A stretch of DNA of 64,000 nucleotides from Tolypocladium sp. Sup5 PDA-1 (taxonomy: Eukaryota > Ascomycota > Sordariomycetes > Hypocreales > Ophiocordycipitaceae), in NCBI GenBank assembly GCA_000750105.3, contig JPHH03000023.1, forward strand, positions 248,001 to 312,000, written 5' to 3'. The notes under the pieces were generated by a model. It searched no databases and had not been told where the DNA came from. It was given only the letters and a program-made list of their open reading frames with translations. Positions 35,170-47,269 of this stretch are shown one piece after another; position 1 is the first letter of the stretch; each line of letters starts with the position of its first letter. A program made the translations under genes and the position numbers.

Positions 35170-35782
35170 AGATGTTGCGGCACGACTTCCCCCGCCTAGA
35201 GCGCATCGCGGTCAGCATCGTCCGCGCCCTGCAACCGCAGGACCCTTCTCGCCACGGAACTGTGTACTCTGCCCCCTTCGACTCAATTAAATCATGCTGA
35301 GGAATGTGACGGCACCTTTGAGATTATGCTCGTCTCAGATCGCAGGAAGATGCGCGTCGGCGGCGTCCGCTACATTGGCCAGGGCACGGGCATGAAGCTG
35401 GCTCTGGAGGCTCTGGCCGCCGAGGACTCACAATACCAATGGCGAGGCCAAGATAAACGGCAATGGCCACTTGGATGGCGGACCTGTCGAAGTCGATGGT
35501 CACGGCCCCGACGAGAAGACCTTTCAAGTTAACGGGTCCGGGTATGCCACAAAAGTCAGCGGAGGCGAAGTGTCAAGCCAAAATAGCGGTATTCCGGTAA
35601 CAAACGGACATGGGCAGCATGGCAAGGAAAGCCTCAAACTCAATAAGAAGAATGGCGCCAATGGCCATAACGGAGCGTTAGTCGCTGGTGACATCACGGA
35701 CGTTAACATCACTCTCGTAACCGATAGAGACAGGTCAGACCCGCTCGTCACCGCAAAGCCTCTGCGGTTTCCGACACTTTAA
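35170..35782 (+). pseudogene. unidentified coding remnant with Asn/Gly-rich tail
   Basis: Three plus-strand segments look coding but lie in different frames: about 35185-35302 (RHDFPRLERIAVSIVRALQ then HGTVYSAPFDSI), 35303-35430 (FEIMLVSDRRKMRVGGVRYI then GQGTGMKLALEALAAED), and 35432-35782 (NGEAKINGNGHLDGG, continuing hydrophilic and Asn/Gly/Lys-rich to a TAA). No canonical introns of ordinary length separate them, so frameshifts are likelier. The family is not recognised. It may be the C-terminus of an enzyme with a low-complexity tail. Confidence 0.4.
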
Positions 35783-36155
35783 CAGAATCCCCCCCAATTA
35801 ATGTCGATGTCCTTTCCTCTAGTGATCGCTCAGATGGGCGTATAATAGTGCCTGGGGCCTAGAAGGACAGTAGGGTAACAAGGCAACCCTTATCCAGTAC
35901 TAAGTAGCAGCCGAAGGAAAGTTAATCGTGAGGACTTAATTGGCGGCTTATTGCCGTTTGGTAATAGAAACAGGTCATCTAAGCTGATGCGCTCCTGTGT
36001 CTTGAATATATTGAATTATATTCTTTATGTAAATTGTACAAGCCTTGCGGAAATATATACAAATTACTCCGTGCGCACCCAACGGCGATGTAAGAGGCCC
36101 GTATAATTCATCGTTCGTGTATACGTGCGTACCGAAGCCGAAATACTTCCAAGTA
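35783..36155. other. short AT-rich intergenic region
   Basis: AT-rich 3' flank of the GT90 gene (for example around 36000-36060). Nothing else was seen. Confidence 0.4.
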
Positions 36156-38780
36156 TCAGCTTGCTTTCCTTTTCCGGTCTTGTAGTCTCGCCAGTTCTAG
36201 TAGCAGCCGGTAAGTATATATGCTCAGATCTATTTCCCGAAAGGCTTTTGAAAACCAGTCCCGGCCCTGCTCCGCGATCTCTCTAGCCATTTGTTGTCCA
36301 GTTTTCGTTGATGTGAGATAAAACACCAACTCAGGAAGCTCTTCCATGCTTTGGCTGACGGGTATGTAATGAACCCATGGTATGAGACGCTCGTCATGCC
36401 ATTCTCGGAAAAGTGTCTGCTTCAACGGAGCGGATTTTGAAGCTAGGAGTTTATAGTAGCGACCGCTAATACCGTTTCCGTCGATATCGAACACAAGGCG
36501 AGATCGGAATGCTCGGTCCTTGTCTGCCCAAGGCTTGACGTTGAAGAAAGCACGTTGGTCCCTGCAGAACTTCCTTTCACACTGGAATACTCTGGTAAAG
36601 GCAACGTCGAATAATCTGCTGTTGAGGAATAATGATCGCACACGGCCAAGTACCCCGCCCCTTTCTCGTAGATAATAATGCTGCTGCCTTTCGACATTCT
36701 GTGCTAGCTTGACAAATCTTTGTCGATGATAGTATCTCCACTGGTCATCCGAGGCAAACCCCCCCGTGGTAGAGCCGGCCCAGTAAAGATTGTTTCGCTT
36801 GCTCTCCCATGCAATGTCATGGGCGTCATCGTATTGGAACTCGGACTCGATATACGCTGGGCTTGGAAATAATACATCGCCCATTGTCGAAGGCGAACCT
36901 GTTGAAAGTACCGGTACTAAGCCTTCAATCAGACTAAAGGAGGTCGGGCTCATGAAGAGGCCGTTTGTAGCGCTGTACTCAGGATGCCGACATAGGTCCA
37001 TGGTCGAGACCAGATCGGTGACGAAAGGGAGACCAAAGGTTTGCACAGTGTGTTTAGCCCGGGCGCTTCTACCGCTTTGCTGAGATGCACAAAATCTCGT
37101 AATCTTATCCCAAACTGGCCCATTTGACATGTTCGTCAGATTGAAGAGTCCCTTGCCATGACCATCTCCTCTTAATGATGGTGGTGGAATAAGTACCCTT
37201 GGCTCATCAAGGTGATTGACAAGAAGCTTGACATCGGGAATTACTCCGTGCAGATTTCCTAACAGCTTATCAAACAAGACTCCGATATGTCTGTCAAAGG
37301 TGCGATGAGCATGGCTACAATGAGCCTTGGCCGTGTCGCCAGAAACGGCACAAAGCCAGAGCTCGCTATTCGGCGCATTTTGCACATCACGCATGATGTC
37401 AACGACCTCATCACCGCTCAGTCTCCAGAATGGTGAGGTCGCATCGTAAATCGTGTCAAATTCGTCAATGATGGGTGACTGATGCGATGCAGCAAACTGA
37501 TACCAGGCTTCGAAGCCCGGTGGCGGCTCTACACCGTATCGGTATCGATATTCGTTATAAGCGGCTGTGTAGTTTTTGGATTGCTTCTGCAATAAGCCTT
37601 CAAAGTCTGCTCTCGCACTATGAATCAGAGCTTCAACAGGATGCCCTTGAGAGTGGCCAAAACCCGGTGGTGCTAAAGATTGTGCGGTTCTGATGGCAAT
37701 GACGTTCGCCAGGTATGGGACGAGAGAGACAAGAGAGAAAGCCCATAGAGCGGATCTGGCTTTCGCTTGCCTTGGAAGCATGTGAATAAGCTGGCCAAGG
37801 GCAAGTAGGGAACCTATAACGTGGGACAGAGCTTGAATTTCCGAAGATTGCGTGAATGGGTCGCGGGTAGACATGATGCTGAAAGTTCCTATCACAGTGG
37901 CTATGCACCAAGATGTATGTCGAGCCTGGAAACTTGGTCAGTATCTTTGAGTTCCTTGATACAAAAAGGCGCTTACCGTTCGAATTGTAAAGTACCAAGA
38001 CAAAGCTTTGGCCAGGCCCAATGACAACGTTGGTGCAATTCCAGTCGTGGAGAAGCCGAATGCGACAGTTTCGATGCCCAGTGCAAAGACTAAGACGGCC
38101 ACAACCCGCAGTGAAAGAGGAATAACAGCGTCCTCAATATTGACAAGCGGAAGATAGTGGGCGCCCTTAAGGGTCTTGGGTATGAGAGCGACGTAGACGA
38201 CTAGCAGAGCAACAGCCGGAACGATCGACGGGGCAGATCCTCGCAGATCCCAATTGGACAAGGTGAGAATAGCAAATGAAGCAGCCAATGTAGTGCCCCA
38301 GGCCATGTTGGAGAAAGAGGGAAATAACCACGAGCTGGGCATTCTCGAAACACGGAACTCGGACTGGAGATGCCTCTGAGCCATCAGAAGAAGAGGAGTT
38401 AATGCCGGCTGCTATTTCTTCTTAGCTTGAGTACTTCGTGCGACTTTCCTTATCTAAGGGGGGCTGCTTACAAAAATCCCAACTATGTTAATCTCTGCTT
38501 TATAGAAGCAGGCGGTAGCAACACTTGCAGCAACTATCCATAATGATCCTGCGGAGGCAGATGGCGTTTCGGTATTGCTAGACAGTGTTGCTTTCGACAA
38601 GGTGTTGAGGTCCCACCATTTCGTGTTCCAGAATAGAATCGGCAGCAGTATCCAACATAGCATCTCAGAGCGGAGCTCGGAGTGTCTGGAGGATAGGTGT
38701 TGCGTTAATATCGCGCAGAGCACAGCTGCCCCGGCTGCTGCCACAACTGGGTCAATATTCCCAAAACGTGGCTTCCACAT
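36156..38780 (-). CDS. membrane-anchored glycosyltransferase family 90 protein (CAP10-like)
   Basis: The model is complement(join(36156..37925,37977..38411,38472..38780)), 837 residues, all introns phase 0 with GTAAGC donors (second with a TACTGAC branch site). The first about 300 residues contain repeated hydrophobic segments (for example VVAAAGAAVLCAILTQHL, ILTLSNWDL, VVAVLVFALGIETVAFGF, ALWAFSLVSLVPYLANVIAI), so the N-terminus is multi-pass, probably in the Golgi or ER. The C-terminal half is a lumenal GT90 domain (LFMSPTSFSLIEGLVPVLS, KRNNLYWAGSTTGG, LVFDIDGNGISGRYYKLLAS, WVHYIPVSQSMEEL), the CAP10/xylosyltransferase-type fold. It likely transfers xylose or a related sugar to cell-surface glycans. 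The DGNG..GRYY segment and following SKSAPLKQ are well kept. It is intact within an otherwise decayed neighbourhood. Confidence 0.88.
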
Positions 38781-38987
38781 TGTCGGACTTGGGATCTCCG
38801 GGGTACCCCTATCTGGTAGAGAGGTATGTTTGACCTTTTACCTTGTGGACTTGGCCTTGAGAGATGCAAAGACGTCCCATGCACGGAAAATTCAGTTCTG
38901 TCGTTGAAACTGGAGGGATGGTGGGCTGGCCCATACTAAATTCTCACGCCGTGCCTGCTCCGGTGCTCGCTGCCAACAGGTCAAGTG

Positions 38988-39062
38988 CCAACATGTCAAC
39001 AGCCAACATGTCAACCAACACGTCAACCAACACGTCAACCAACACGTCAACCAACACGTCAC
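38988..39062. repeat. 12-bp minisatellite
   Basis: Tandem copies of caaccaacacgt: four near-perfect copies at 39011-39058, preceded by two diverged copies (gccaacatgtca). It lies upstream of the GT90 gene and encodes nothing convincing. Length variation between strains is likely. Confidence 0.8.
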
Positions 39063-40235
39063 GTACCGCAAGGCGCACTGTGCAATTAAAGTACTAACAT
39101 GCCAAACTGCATAAAGTAATAATGCAAAAGGGTCCCTCCCTTACTTATCTCATGCAGAAGGCACTGTTTCGGCTCACTTAAAAATAAATATGAGCGTGTC
39201 TACACGATCATGTACCTATACGGTGGCCCAGTTACATCGATGTAACTTTTTGGTGTTTATTTTCACTTCTAGGATCTCTATCACACAAGCATGCTGTTTA
39301 ATATAGTCAAAGAAAAGATGATCCGACCCACAGGAGCATCTGTTTATGTGGTGTTTTTGGCACCCTCATGTACTTCGTACTACCACCGACACGTTGCCAA
39401 GACATCTGGCATCTTCCTAGGCTTAAAATATATGGCACGGACCAGCTACTTCGTTCCCTGTTTGCCTTCCCCAGGATCCATCTTCGTGTCGTAGCGTGCA
39501 TGTTGTTTAAATAGGCTCAATGCTACTAATATGCAGCGATGCCGCAGGCCTTAGGATCTAGCAATCCTGCACGACATCTGCCTATCATCAGTGCGAGAAA
39601 TATGCCAGCATTGGGTTACGGAAACGAATCTTGTTGGTTGGTTACGTACGAAGTAGACTCGGTCTCGAAAGGAACGAGTCGTTCGATTTGTTCAGGCAGA
39701 TACCAGTGGCACTTCCCATCACAGCATTTCTTCCATTCCTCGAACATACATACAGCAATTGAGCTCTTGGCTTCCCCCCATTTTTCTATTGTCTTATCCC
39801 TTAGATATTATCTTGCGAGTCACTATGCGAAAGAGCTGCATTCCCACTTAGGCAAGTTTGCCTGTCCTATTCGTATACATGACCCATGGCCCTTGCAGGG
39901 TAATTACAGTACAACAAGGCTGCCAGAGGTCCCCCTCGACGTCCAGCTTCGTCTCGCTGTCTTTCGGTCTTGGGCAAACAAAGCGAGATTGGCGCTTTGC
40001 CAACAGCGCTCCATCAGCAGCCTGCTACCCGACGAGACCTGATATGCAATAGGTCCTGCCGTTGCATATGTTCGCGGATTGATTACCGCGCGGACTGTTT
40101 ACCGCCGAAGAATTCGGTCGCGGACTGGTTACCGGGCAAAGATGATTGCGTAAGTGATCGCTGTCTGGTATAAATATGGCAAAGATGCCCGTTAATATTC
40201 TATCTTACGGGTCTATCTTTTATAAAGAAATCATG
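39063..40235. other. intergenic, no gene seen
   Basis: About 1.2 kb with no recognisable gene. The open frame at 39539-40042 is without domain or bias. Two imperfect direct repeats (gattaccgcgcggactg, ggttaccgggcaaag) occur near 40081-40141. Confidence 0.4.
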
Positions 40236-40485
40236 GTGTTAGTACGGGGGAATCCCGGGCTAATCCCGGGGAAACCCTAGGGAATTCCTCTTGGTATTCC
40301 CTTCCCCGTGGATTCCCGGTGAGAAATCCCGGTGAAGCCACGGTGAATTCCCTGGGATTGCTCAGGGAATTCACGGGGAATTCTTCCTAGTGATTCCTTC
40401 TCCGTGGTTTCCCCTGTTAGATTTCCCGGGTAATTCTCCGGTAATATCCCGATATTCCCCTGAGAATTCCTGGGGAAGTCTTTCC
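40236..40485. repeat. degenerate short-period array of GGGAATTCC-like, partly palindromic words
   Basis: About 250 bases crowded with variants of gggaattcc, aatcccggg, attcccggtg and attcccctg at roughly 10-13 base spacing, many self-complementary. The minus-strand frame across it (40277-40531) shows the same periodicity as Pro/Gly/Arg/Ser-rich text and is a by-product. It is an old, diverged satellite or minisatellite. Confidence 0.7.
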
Positions 40486-40859
40486 GTATCAAGACCACAA
40501 CTCTCAACACGCACCTCTTGTCCAGGTTCACCTCGCCAGCGAGGAGGATATGCCTGTGCCTCTACGAGAACGTTGTACTGTCGGATCCAGTGGCGTGGGT
40601 CAATACTACGATGGAATGTCGAGAATCCTAGGCTGCCGCCCCAGTGGCATCTTCAAAAGAGACTCGTGACCGCAGGACCGTCTCTCATCTGCCCATACTA
40701 GATAGAACCAAGGGGACCGAGCCGCCATCAGACCGGCATTGAGAGGGACATCCTTTAGGCATGTCGCTTCATAAATTTCAGTGCAGACAACAAACCCTGT
40801 TGCCAATCCCTGTGTTTCGTTAACCTTGGCTGCAGATTCCCTGCGCGGGTGTGCTCCGA
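40486..40859. other. intergenic, no gene seen
   Basis: Mixed sequence between the short-period array and the next relic. No frame is convincing. Confidence 0.35.
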
Positions 40860-41150
40860 CGCCACTGCTATCTTTCCCAGCCGTCGTGGAAGCCGGCCCA
40901 GTGCTCATCTGGGGCGACCGCATGTAGCCCAACCGATCTTTTGCTCGACATTTTCGCCGATGTACCGGGCATCCTTCACGATCTTGATGCCTTTCAAGAA
41001 ACGAGCCCATCGTACGACTCCTTCGTTGCCCTGCGCCAACACGCGCGCAATCTACGCTGCAGGCGCTTCACGACTGGCCGCAGATATTACCGCCATATTA
41101 AGCCTTGTCGCCGAGAGTCTCTGATCCTACATCTGCCGCAGCCTCTCTAC
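40860..41150 (+). pseudogene. possible transcription-factor remnant
   Basis: The plus strand reads DLLLDIFADVPGILHDLDAF, then SPSYDSFVALRQHARNL, resembling the region of fungal regulators that follows the zinc cluster; the next helix-like text (AGASRLAADITAILSLVAESL) is in another frame. There are no intact ends and no zinc cluster. Very tentative; it could be any helical protein. Confidence 0.3.
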
Positions 41151-41739
41151 CGCCTTATAACCAGGCCGACGCGGCTGGATAAGGTCATGATTCATGAGGT
41201 GAGAACCCAACTCAGTTGCACGTCTGCAATGCATAAATGACCTGGGATAAAAGCTATCACATACACGACGAGGCGGGCAAACACAAGACGTTGGAGGTTC
41301 GGACGGCTATGGTATGTTTTCGGGGCGCATGCTGTTCTTCTTTGGGACAAAAAGAGGGCTAACACCATAGTTACTAGGCTGGAAGAACTGTCGCAAGCTA
41401 GCTGCCCAGACAGGAAGTATTCCGCCTGTTCCGCCGAACAAAAACGCCGGTAAGTTTTCTATCGGACTTTTTACTTTCCTTTGAAAAATTCCGATACCTC
41501 TTCATAGATAGTGTCGCTCTATTTGCTTCTATCTCTAGACTGATAGACAAGGGCGGTGAGGTAAACGAAGATAGTATATTTAAAAGAGGCGCAGAACACG
41601 CGACTAAGAGGAGTAGTTTAACTCCCGATGAGAACGGCGAGCCAGCGTGAGTGCCTGCCGTGGTGAAGAGACGGGCCTTGCAGTTCGATGCCGTAAGCCT
41701 GAAGGGACGATCGCTTTTTTGACGTTATTTTAATACTCG
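41151..41739. other. AT-leaning intergenic stretch
   Basis: No feature was recognised. Composition becomes TA-rich toward the DUF7730 relic. Confidence 0.35.
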
Positions 41740-42738
41740 AATAGTTATATACAGTTTGGATATCCGCCTATAGAAGGTCTTATAGTCTTCCCAAAGCCTA
41801 CTTAAAGCATTTGTGAATTAATATACGTATTCGTGGAACCCTCTAGTAGGATTCATTGTTCGATGTCACTAATCGGCGGATAATAGTACATGGCAATATC
41901 TCCTCCCGCGTCGAGGCGGCGGCAGGGAAAGGAAGAATAAGCTCAAAATAAGAAGGACGCGTTACCTTCTTAATTATCTCCCAAAAAGCCTATTCAGTGC
42001 TATATATTCCCCGGCCTCCCACGGGTAATACATCCTCACATTAACTCTCAGCTACTCAAGTCCTTCCATAGCCGCCAGAGCCTCCCAAATAGCTACCCAG
42101 AATATCTCATTCTTGCCATTCTTAAATCCATCGAAGTAGAGAGGGTAAGAGAATGCCTAGGTAATGCTAATCTAGGAAATGCTAGCGATATAGGTCGCCG
42201 GAAGACGTTTAGGCATAACCGCAAGGGCTCCCTCGGAATACGAGAAGTCGAATAAGGTCTCTCGATATAGAAGAGGTATACATTTAAAGTAGCTAATAAC
42301 ATAAGGTAGGTTAGTAAGGAGACGTGAATGGATAAGACAGGAGATATACATCTTCTTGCATATTAATACAAGCGATAAATGGTCGCATTGGATCTCTATC
42401 TCACGCTCACGGCACAGAGCAGAATAAGGGCCCCATTCGAAGACAATATCTGGGTCCCACTTCAAGCATTCTCTACCGCGAAGCCTCTTGGACGATAGAT
42501 GCTTCAAGTATTCTTTGCCACCACGAATCCTCGTACGCGGTGAGGGTAGGACGACATGAACCGCATGCCCACGGAAGTACGTCTCCCAGATCATCTAACG
42601 TAGCTCCGGGGGGAGCTGACCGTAAAGAGGTGACGCATCCTGCTCTTTAGCCCTGCGAGGTGAGATGGGCTTCGGCGGAAGAAAAGGCACCAGCTTGCGA
42701 GCGTTGGCGAAGAGCTCGTGGTAGCTGAGAGACGGCAT
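41740..42738 (-). pseudogene. DUF7730-type protein inactivated by RIP-like stops
   Basis: From an ATG at 42738 the minus strand reads a short N-terminus and then the family start YGQLPPELR-stop-MIWETYF, where a TAG (42595-42597) stands where family members have Gln. The same frame runs on (GHAVHVVLPSPRTRIRGGKE, ... DPDIVFEWGPYSALCREREIE), then meets further TAG stops after ATYIASIS, ISIT, and MEGLE, and several TAA/TAG stops near 41870-42000, with family-like text between them (FWVAIWEALAAMEGLE, HEYVY, NALSRLWEDYKTFYRR). All stops fit C-to-T or G-to-A changes in Gln or Trp codons, and the 3' part is AT-enriched. The function of DUF7730 proteins is unknown; they form large families, which makes them RIP targets. 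Confidence 0.75.
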
Positions 42739-43989
42739 CTTGGCGGTGGTTGAAGGGAATGAAGGTGCCAACTGTCTGGAGGCGAGCGGGGGCGGCTGTT
42801 CTATATATACACACGTCGTGCTGCCTTGATTGCTTACAGTCCAATGTTTGGCGGCGCAGCCGTTACGACCAACACATTCATGGCTACGCTTACAGGCCAA
42901 GTCACGTGGAACCTCGTTCTGTTCTCTTTTACTTATTTTTGGTTGCTCCACAAGCGATGTACAACGAGGGGGAAAAAAGCAGAATGAGAAAAAGAGATCA
43001 TTATTGAAGAGCGGTAAGTTTTTCTTAAACCATACCGGTCGAGTTGGTGATGCAATGACGGTGTGATTAATTGGGGGACGGAAGATGCGCTGCTCCGGGG
43101 TAGCGGGGATGAGACACTTGCGACTCGCGAGTGCGGAGCAGACAACGGCGACGAGCGCACAGAGGGCTCTGGCTAGCGTGCAGAGTACGTTGCTACGAGC
43201 AGTTTGCCATAGCATTTATCGGAGACGCAACGCGCTGCAGTCGCATGTATGCCGTGCAACTAGGTGCATACTGTACGAGTATGTACTCGGCACTGCATCC
43301 CGAGCCGTGGAGGCCATTATTGTTGCTGGTATTACTACTCCGTCCGTGGGCTGGCGCTCCAAAATAAGCTTAAAAGAGACGATGAGCGCACCGGCCATTG
43401 GGCGAGTCAGCAGAACTCAGACCTAGTCCCACAGATAGGCTGGACGGCATTGCGTGCTGGACGCCGTGATGACGTCTTTGCGAGGCGTTTTCACAGTGAT
43501 TAATTGATTGATGTCAATTTGGCAAGGGAGGTTCCGCGCAGACTTTGGCCATGGCAGGGCTGAGCTGAGGGCATACAAGCTCCGTACTCGGCTGTGTCTT
43601 ACGACCCAACGTTGGACGGAAGCAGACAATGCCACCAAAGACTGATGCAGCAGCCACGATTTCGGAGTCGGAAGACGTTCGTTGCCGTAGTCAGACTTAG
43701 GGCATCGAAGGCTTGGTCGGTGATAGCGAGACCAACGATAACAGTGATGATGCAAAACAAAAGTCTTCTTGTTCCAGTGAAAAAGAAGATGGTCCTTTGT
43801 AGTGTTAGTAGAGTGAAAGAAAAGTTAAGGAAAGCAGATTGTAACGGATGGCTTGGGCTTTCGATTAACTCCTTTATGATGAATGAATTTAATAGCTATG
43901 GTCAAAATATTAATCCCTGTTTGCGGATGGCATACTACCGATAGACATATGTCTTTATAGTAAAGAGCCTTTGTTCGTCTACTTGATAT
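42739..43989. other. intergenic, no gene seen
   Basis: Upstream of the DUF7730 relic and downstream of the DUF3435 relic. Short frames only. AT-rich from about 43750. Confidence 0.4.
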
Positions 43990-44915
43990 GGTCCCCTAGT
44001 AAAGCATGTTCTCGAGTAAACGGCAATCGTCATCGACAGGCTGATCCGAGTCGTAACCCAATTCTTCCTCCGCTCTGACACCCTTCGGGCCATAGAGGTC
44101 CTTATAAGTCCCATCTTTCGGTCGCCTCTTCTCGTTATCCACGATCTCCGCGGGTCGAGCGCCGGTAAATGCTAGGAGCAGGTAGTAGCCCGAGAGCTGG
44201 ATGCGGCGCCGCTCGGAAGGGAAGGCCCCCTCGTCGTACGCGATGTTGAAAGTTTGAAGAACGAGAAGGTTATCGGTGCCAAGGGCTGGCTTTCCATTAA
44301 TGTTAGGAGGTCGAATTTTCTACTTAGAAATTAGAATAGTATCGTGCCACTATAGCAATTTCGCTTTCGTTAGACTTCCTCCAACGGCGACGGGAATACC
44401 GAATAAGCGTACCTTTTGTACCTCTCTGTTGTCATTCCTATCGAAGTATCGACCTGTCACGCTGCTATATAGCTGCTTGAACTAGCGCCAGTATTCCTAC
44501 GATGTACCTTCTGATGTGATCTTCTATCTTTTATAAAGATGGTCGAGAAAATCTATCGCTATCGGTCGATCGAGTCTTTTGATAACCTCTATCTAGGTAC
44601 TACTTTCCGTAGCGCTGCAGTATCTAAGTGCCCGTTAGTAGCTGGACTCCCTCGCTTGCTGCTGAGCGGTCAATATATCTTCCACTTCCTTAATATCCGT
44701 GCGATATTAATCTTAGTCCTATCGGCGTAATCCGGTTTGAGAAAGCGCATGTCCTAGAGTTGTTTACGAAGGGCGGCACGCTGTCTGGCGTTTAGAGGAG
44801 CTGGCTTTGTGACTGTTCGTTTTTCTTTCTCGCGTTGAGCGAATTTTTGGAGGAAATCGGCATGATGTGCAGTGTGCCTGCTATCGCGCTGTTTGGCACC
44901 GGCGGTAGACGTCAT
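43990..44915 (-). pseudogene. DUF3435 (tyrosine-recombinase-like, FluG-domain type) gene killed by RIP-like stops and shifts
   Basis: The minus strand from the ATG at 44915 reads a basic N-terminus (LQKFAQREKEKRTVTKPAPL), then RKQL-stop-DMRFLKPDYADRTK and INIARILRKWKIY-stop; the TAG replaces a Gln. In a second frame the text continues as RLDRPIAIDFLDHLYKR, FKQLYSSVTGRYFDRNDNRE, FGIPVAVGGSLTKAKLL, and FPSERRRIQLSGYYLLLAFT then GARPAEIVDNEKRRPKDGTY to about 43990. The FPSERRRIQLSGYYLLLAFTGARP stretch is the core of the DUF3435 family. DUF3435 includes the Captain recombinases of Starship giant transposons, but many members are of unknown role and this one cannot be assigned to Captains from what remains. 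At least ten stops are in frame. Dead gene. Confidence 0.75.
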
Positions 44916-47269
44916 GGTCGGCTCCGACGAGATCTTGGTAGGGCGTGGGAGGTCGTGGCGACTGGTGCGAGCGACGTGAGGAAAGAAGTTGGGTCAAGGC
45001 TGGGATAGGGCGGGCGGAGCGGCTGGCTTTTAACGCTAGCCTGCTGCGCTTATCCGCCCCGTTGCCGTCTATTTTGGTGGTGTTAAGAAATGGACTCTTG
45101 TTTTCTGTTTGCGAGATGGAAGACGAAGGAAGCGAGCGAGCACCACCAAGCGTGTTGGGTTGGGGGATGGAGGGGGATTGGCCTGTAACGTCGTGCAAAT
45201 ATAGGTTAAGCGGCGCAACCAGACACTGAAACACCGTTGTGCATCAACTGCCTTGCACTATCTCGCGACCGGCAGGGTTAAGCTAATGATGCAGTATTTT
45301 CATGACAAACAGCTACACTCTGAAACCCAAGAGCACTGAGTAGTATTGATGTTGATATAGCACTAGAAGCTAGCAATAGTTAGATAGCCTTTATGGAAAG
45401 ACTTCTTTGCTACGGGCTACTCTTCTAGTCACCGACTCATAATCGGCAGCCCCAGGACTGCTGCTATTCTTTTAAACCCGAATAATCTACGCCCTTTGAG
45501 TTTGAGTGTACCGTGAGAACTAGCATAGCTGAAAGCAGAGTGCAATCGATTTAAACGCCAAGGTACCCCGACTTGCATGTTGCTTTAATCGGCTTCTCCG
45601 TCAGCTCGCCAGGTTCCTTGGATAACGTGGAAGACAATGTTAGTGCTGAAAGTCACTATGAGGTCGCCTGTCTAATGGTAGCACCTAGGAGCTAAGACTA
45701 ATGAAACGGTCAATGGATATCGGAGTAAGGCAATTCCGTCAGAGCATACGTATTATCACGGTCAGCTTGAAGAAAGACCTGCCCGATGGCAACGCAGGCA
45801 TGAACGACAGGGGCAAGATGGGGCAATCGAAGGCTTCTAACTTGTCGAACCGGTGAAGTGGCGGCGTCGAAAATTGAGGCTTGCAGATATTTGGAATGCT
45901 GCCGTCCGACCGGAGAGGGTGTTGAAGCCGTGTCCGACGCGGCTGTGGCAGCGGCTGTGCTGGACCAAAGGAATGGCAAGGTGAGAATGTGCCGTGGTAT
46001 ACCATGGGGAGTGCCGGTTACTGGAATTCATCACTCCCATAAGTGGCTCCGACTTGGGCCGGTTCCTCATATTGACTCAGGTCATGTCCGTCCTACACGT
46101 ATTATTGTCGCGTAGAAGATATATGCCACTATAATGGCTGCTGGAAAGACAGCAGGCCTGCACTTTTGCTTGAGTGGTCAAGCGGATTTATCCGACAATT
46201 ATAGATGCAACGTGCATTGGGAGCTACGCGTACCAAAGACCCGGCGGCACTTTCGATGTTCAAACAAAAATAAAGCATACTAGCGCGTCATAAGAGGGCA
46301 GGTTTAGGACCCCTTCCGAACAGTTCGATGCAGCAGCACTTAAGAACCAATAAGTGAGGCAATTGAACCGAAGGTCTAGGGACGCAGGTGCTCTCTGATT
46401 CGTACACCGAGCGTCAAATGCGGTAAGGCGCACTCCCTACCAATACGTGCTGTATTTATATAACATTATATTAATAGTATAGTAAATATGTCCAGTCAGC
46501 TTCGTGTCCAGCAAGATAGTCGGGCGGGGCACCAAACCAATAAAGTTGTAATGGAAATCGACAACTTCTCAGCGTCCGCAGTCGCCGGTAGCCTCGTGTG
46601 GGTTCTCGCAATTAATATTAATACGAGGCCTAGTCCGTACCAGTCGCCGTAGAGATGAGGAATCAGGTTTTCGCACCAACCACATCCTTTACGGCGCTTA
46701 CGAGAGCCTGTACGTCAGAAGAGAATAATGCCGCGTGAGACCAAGTAGGTAGGAGCAGAAGTGGGACGACAGGGCTGGCATCGTCGGTGAGACCGGTAGT
46801 TGAGCTGCTTACTCGTTTTTCCGCCAACCAAAAGAGAAATACAAAGACAAGCAATTCATTGACTTGACTTTTGCATCTGCTCCACGTGGGTGTCTCGGTA
46901 CTTTTTAGAGAGTGAGACTACTATGCATGCTGCTGACATCAGGCGCCACTTTGTGCGGACTACGTCGTATGCAATAATACTTCCTCCACTGAGACCGTCG
47001 CTAGTATAGCTGGCCTGTCACAGGTGAGGTTACCTCGGCGTGTAGACTTGTCGAAAGTGCTTGTAAACATCCCGGACAGCAACAGTATCTAGGTCGGCGG
47101 CGAGCTATAAGTTGAAGGTCTCCCGCCGCGATATGGACGTTGATGTTGGAGATAGGACAGCGCCTCAGCCCAATTGAGATCTTCAATCCTTTGCCCCATT
47201 GGCCGAAGAAGACCCTATAACGAGCAGGATAACCGATCCAGCCTACAAGTTCGCCGCAATATTCGCACC
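44916..47269. other. intergenic with AT-rich patches
   Basis: About 2.35 kb. Nothing coding is convincing; AT-rich patches lie at 45260-45480 and 46440-46500. Its right end (about 47190-47269) is C/A-rich and presumably the 5' leader of the NPP1-type gene. Confidence 0.4.

Noticed and set aside
39539..40042. 167-codon plus-strand open frame
   Set aside because: No recognisable domain and unusual composition.
40277..40531. Minus-strand frame with repeating Pro/Gly/Arg/Ser text
   Set aside because: By-product of the underlying short-period DNA array.
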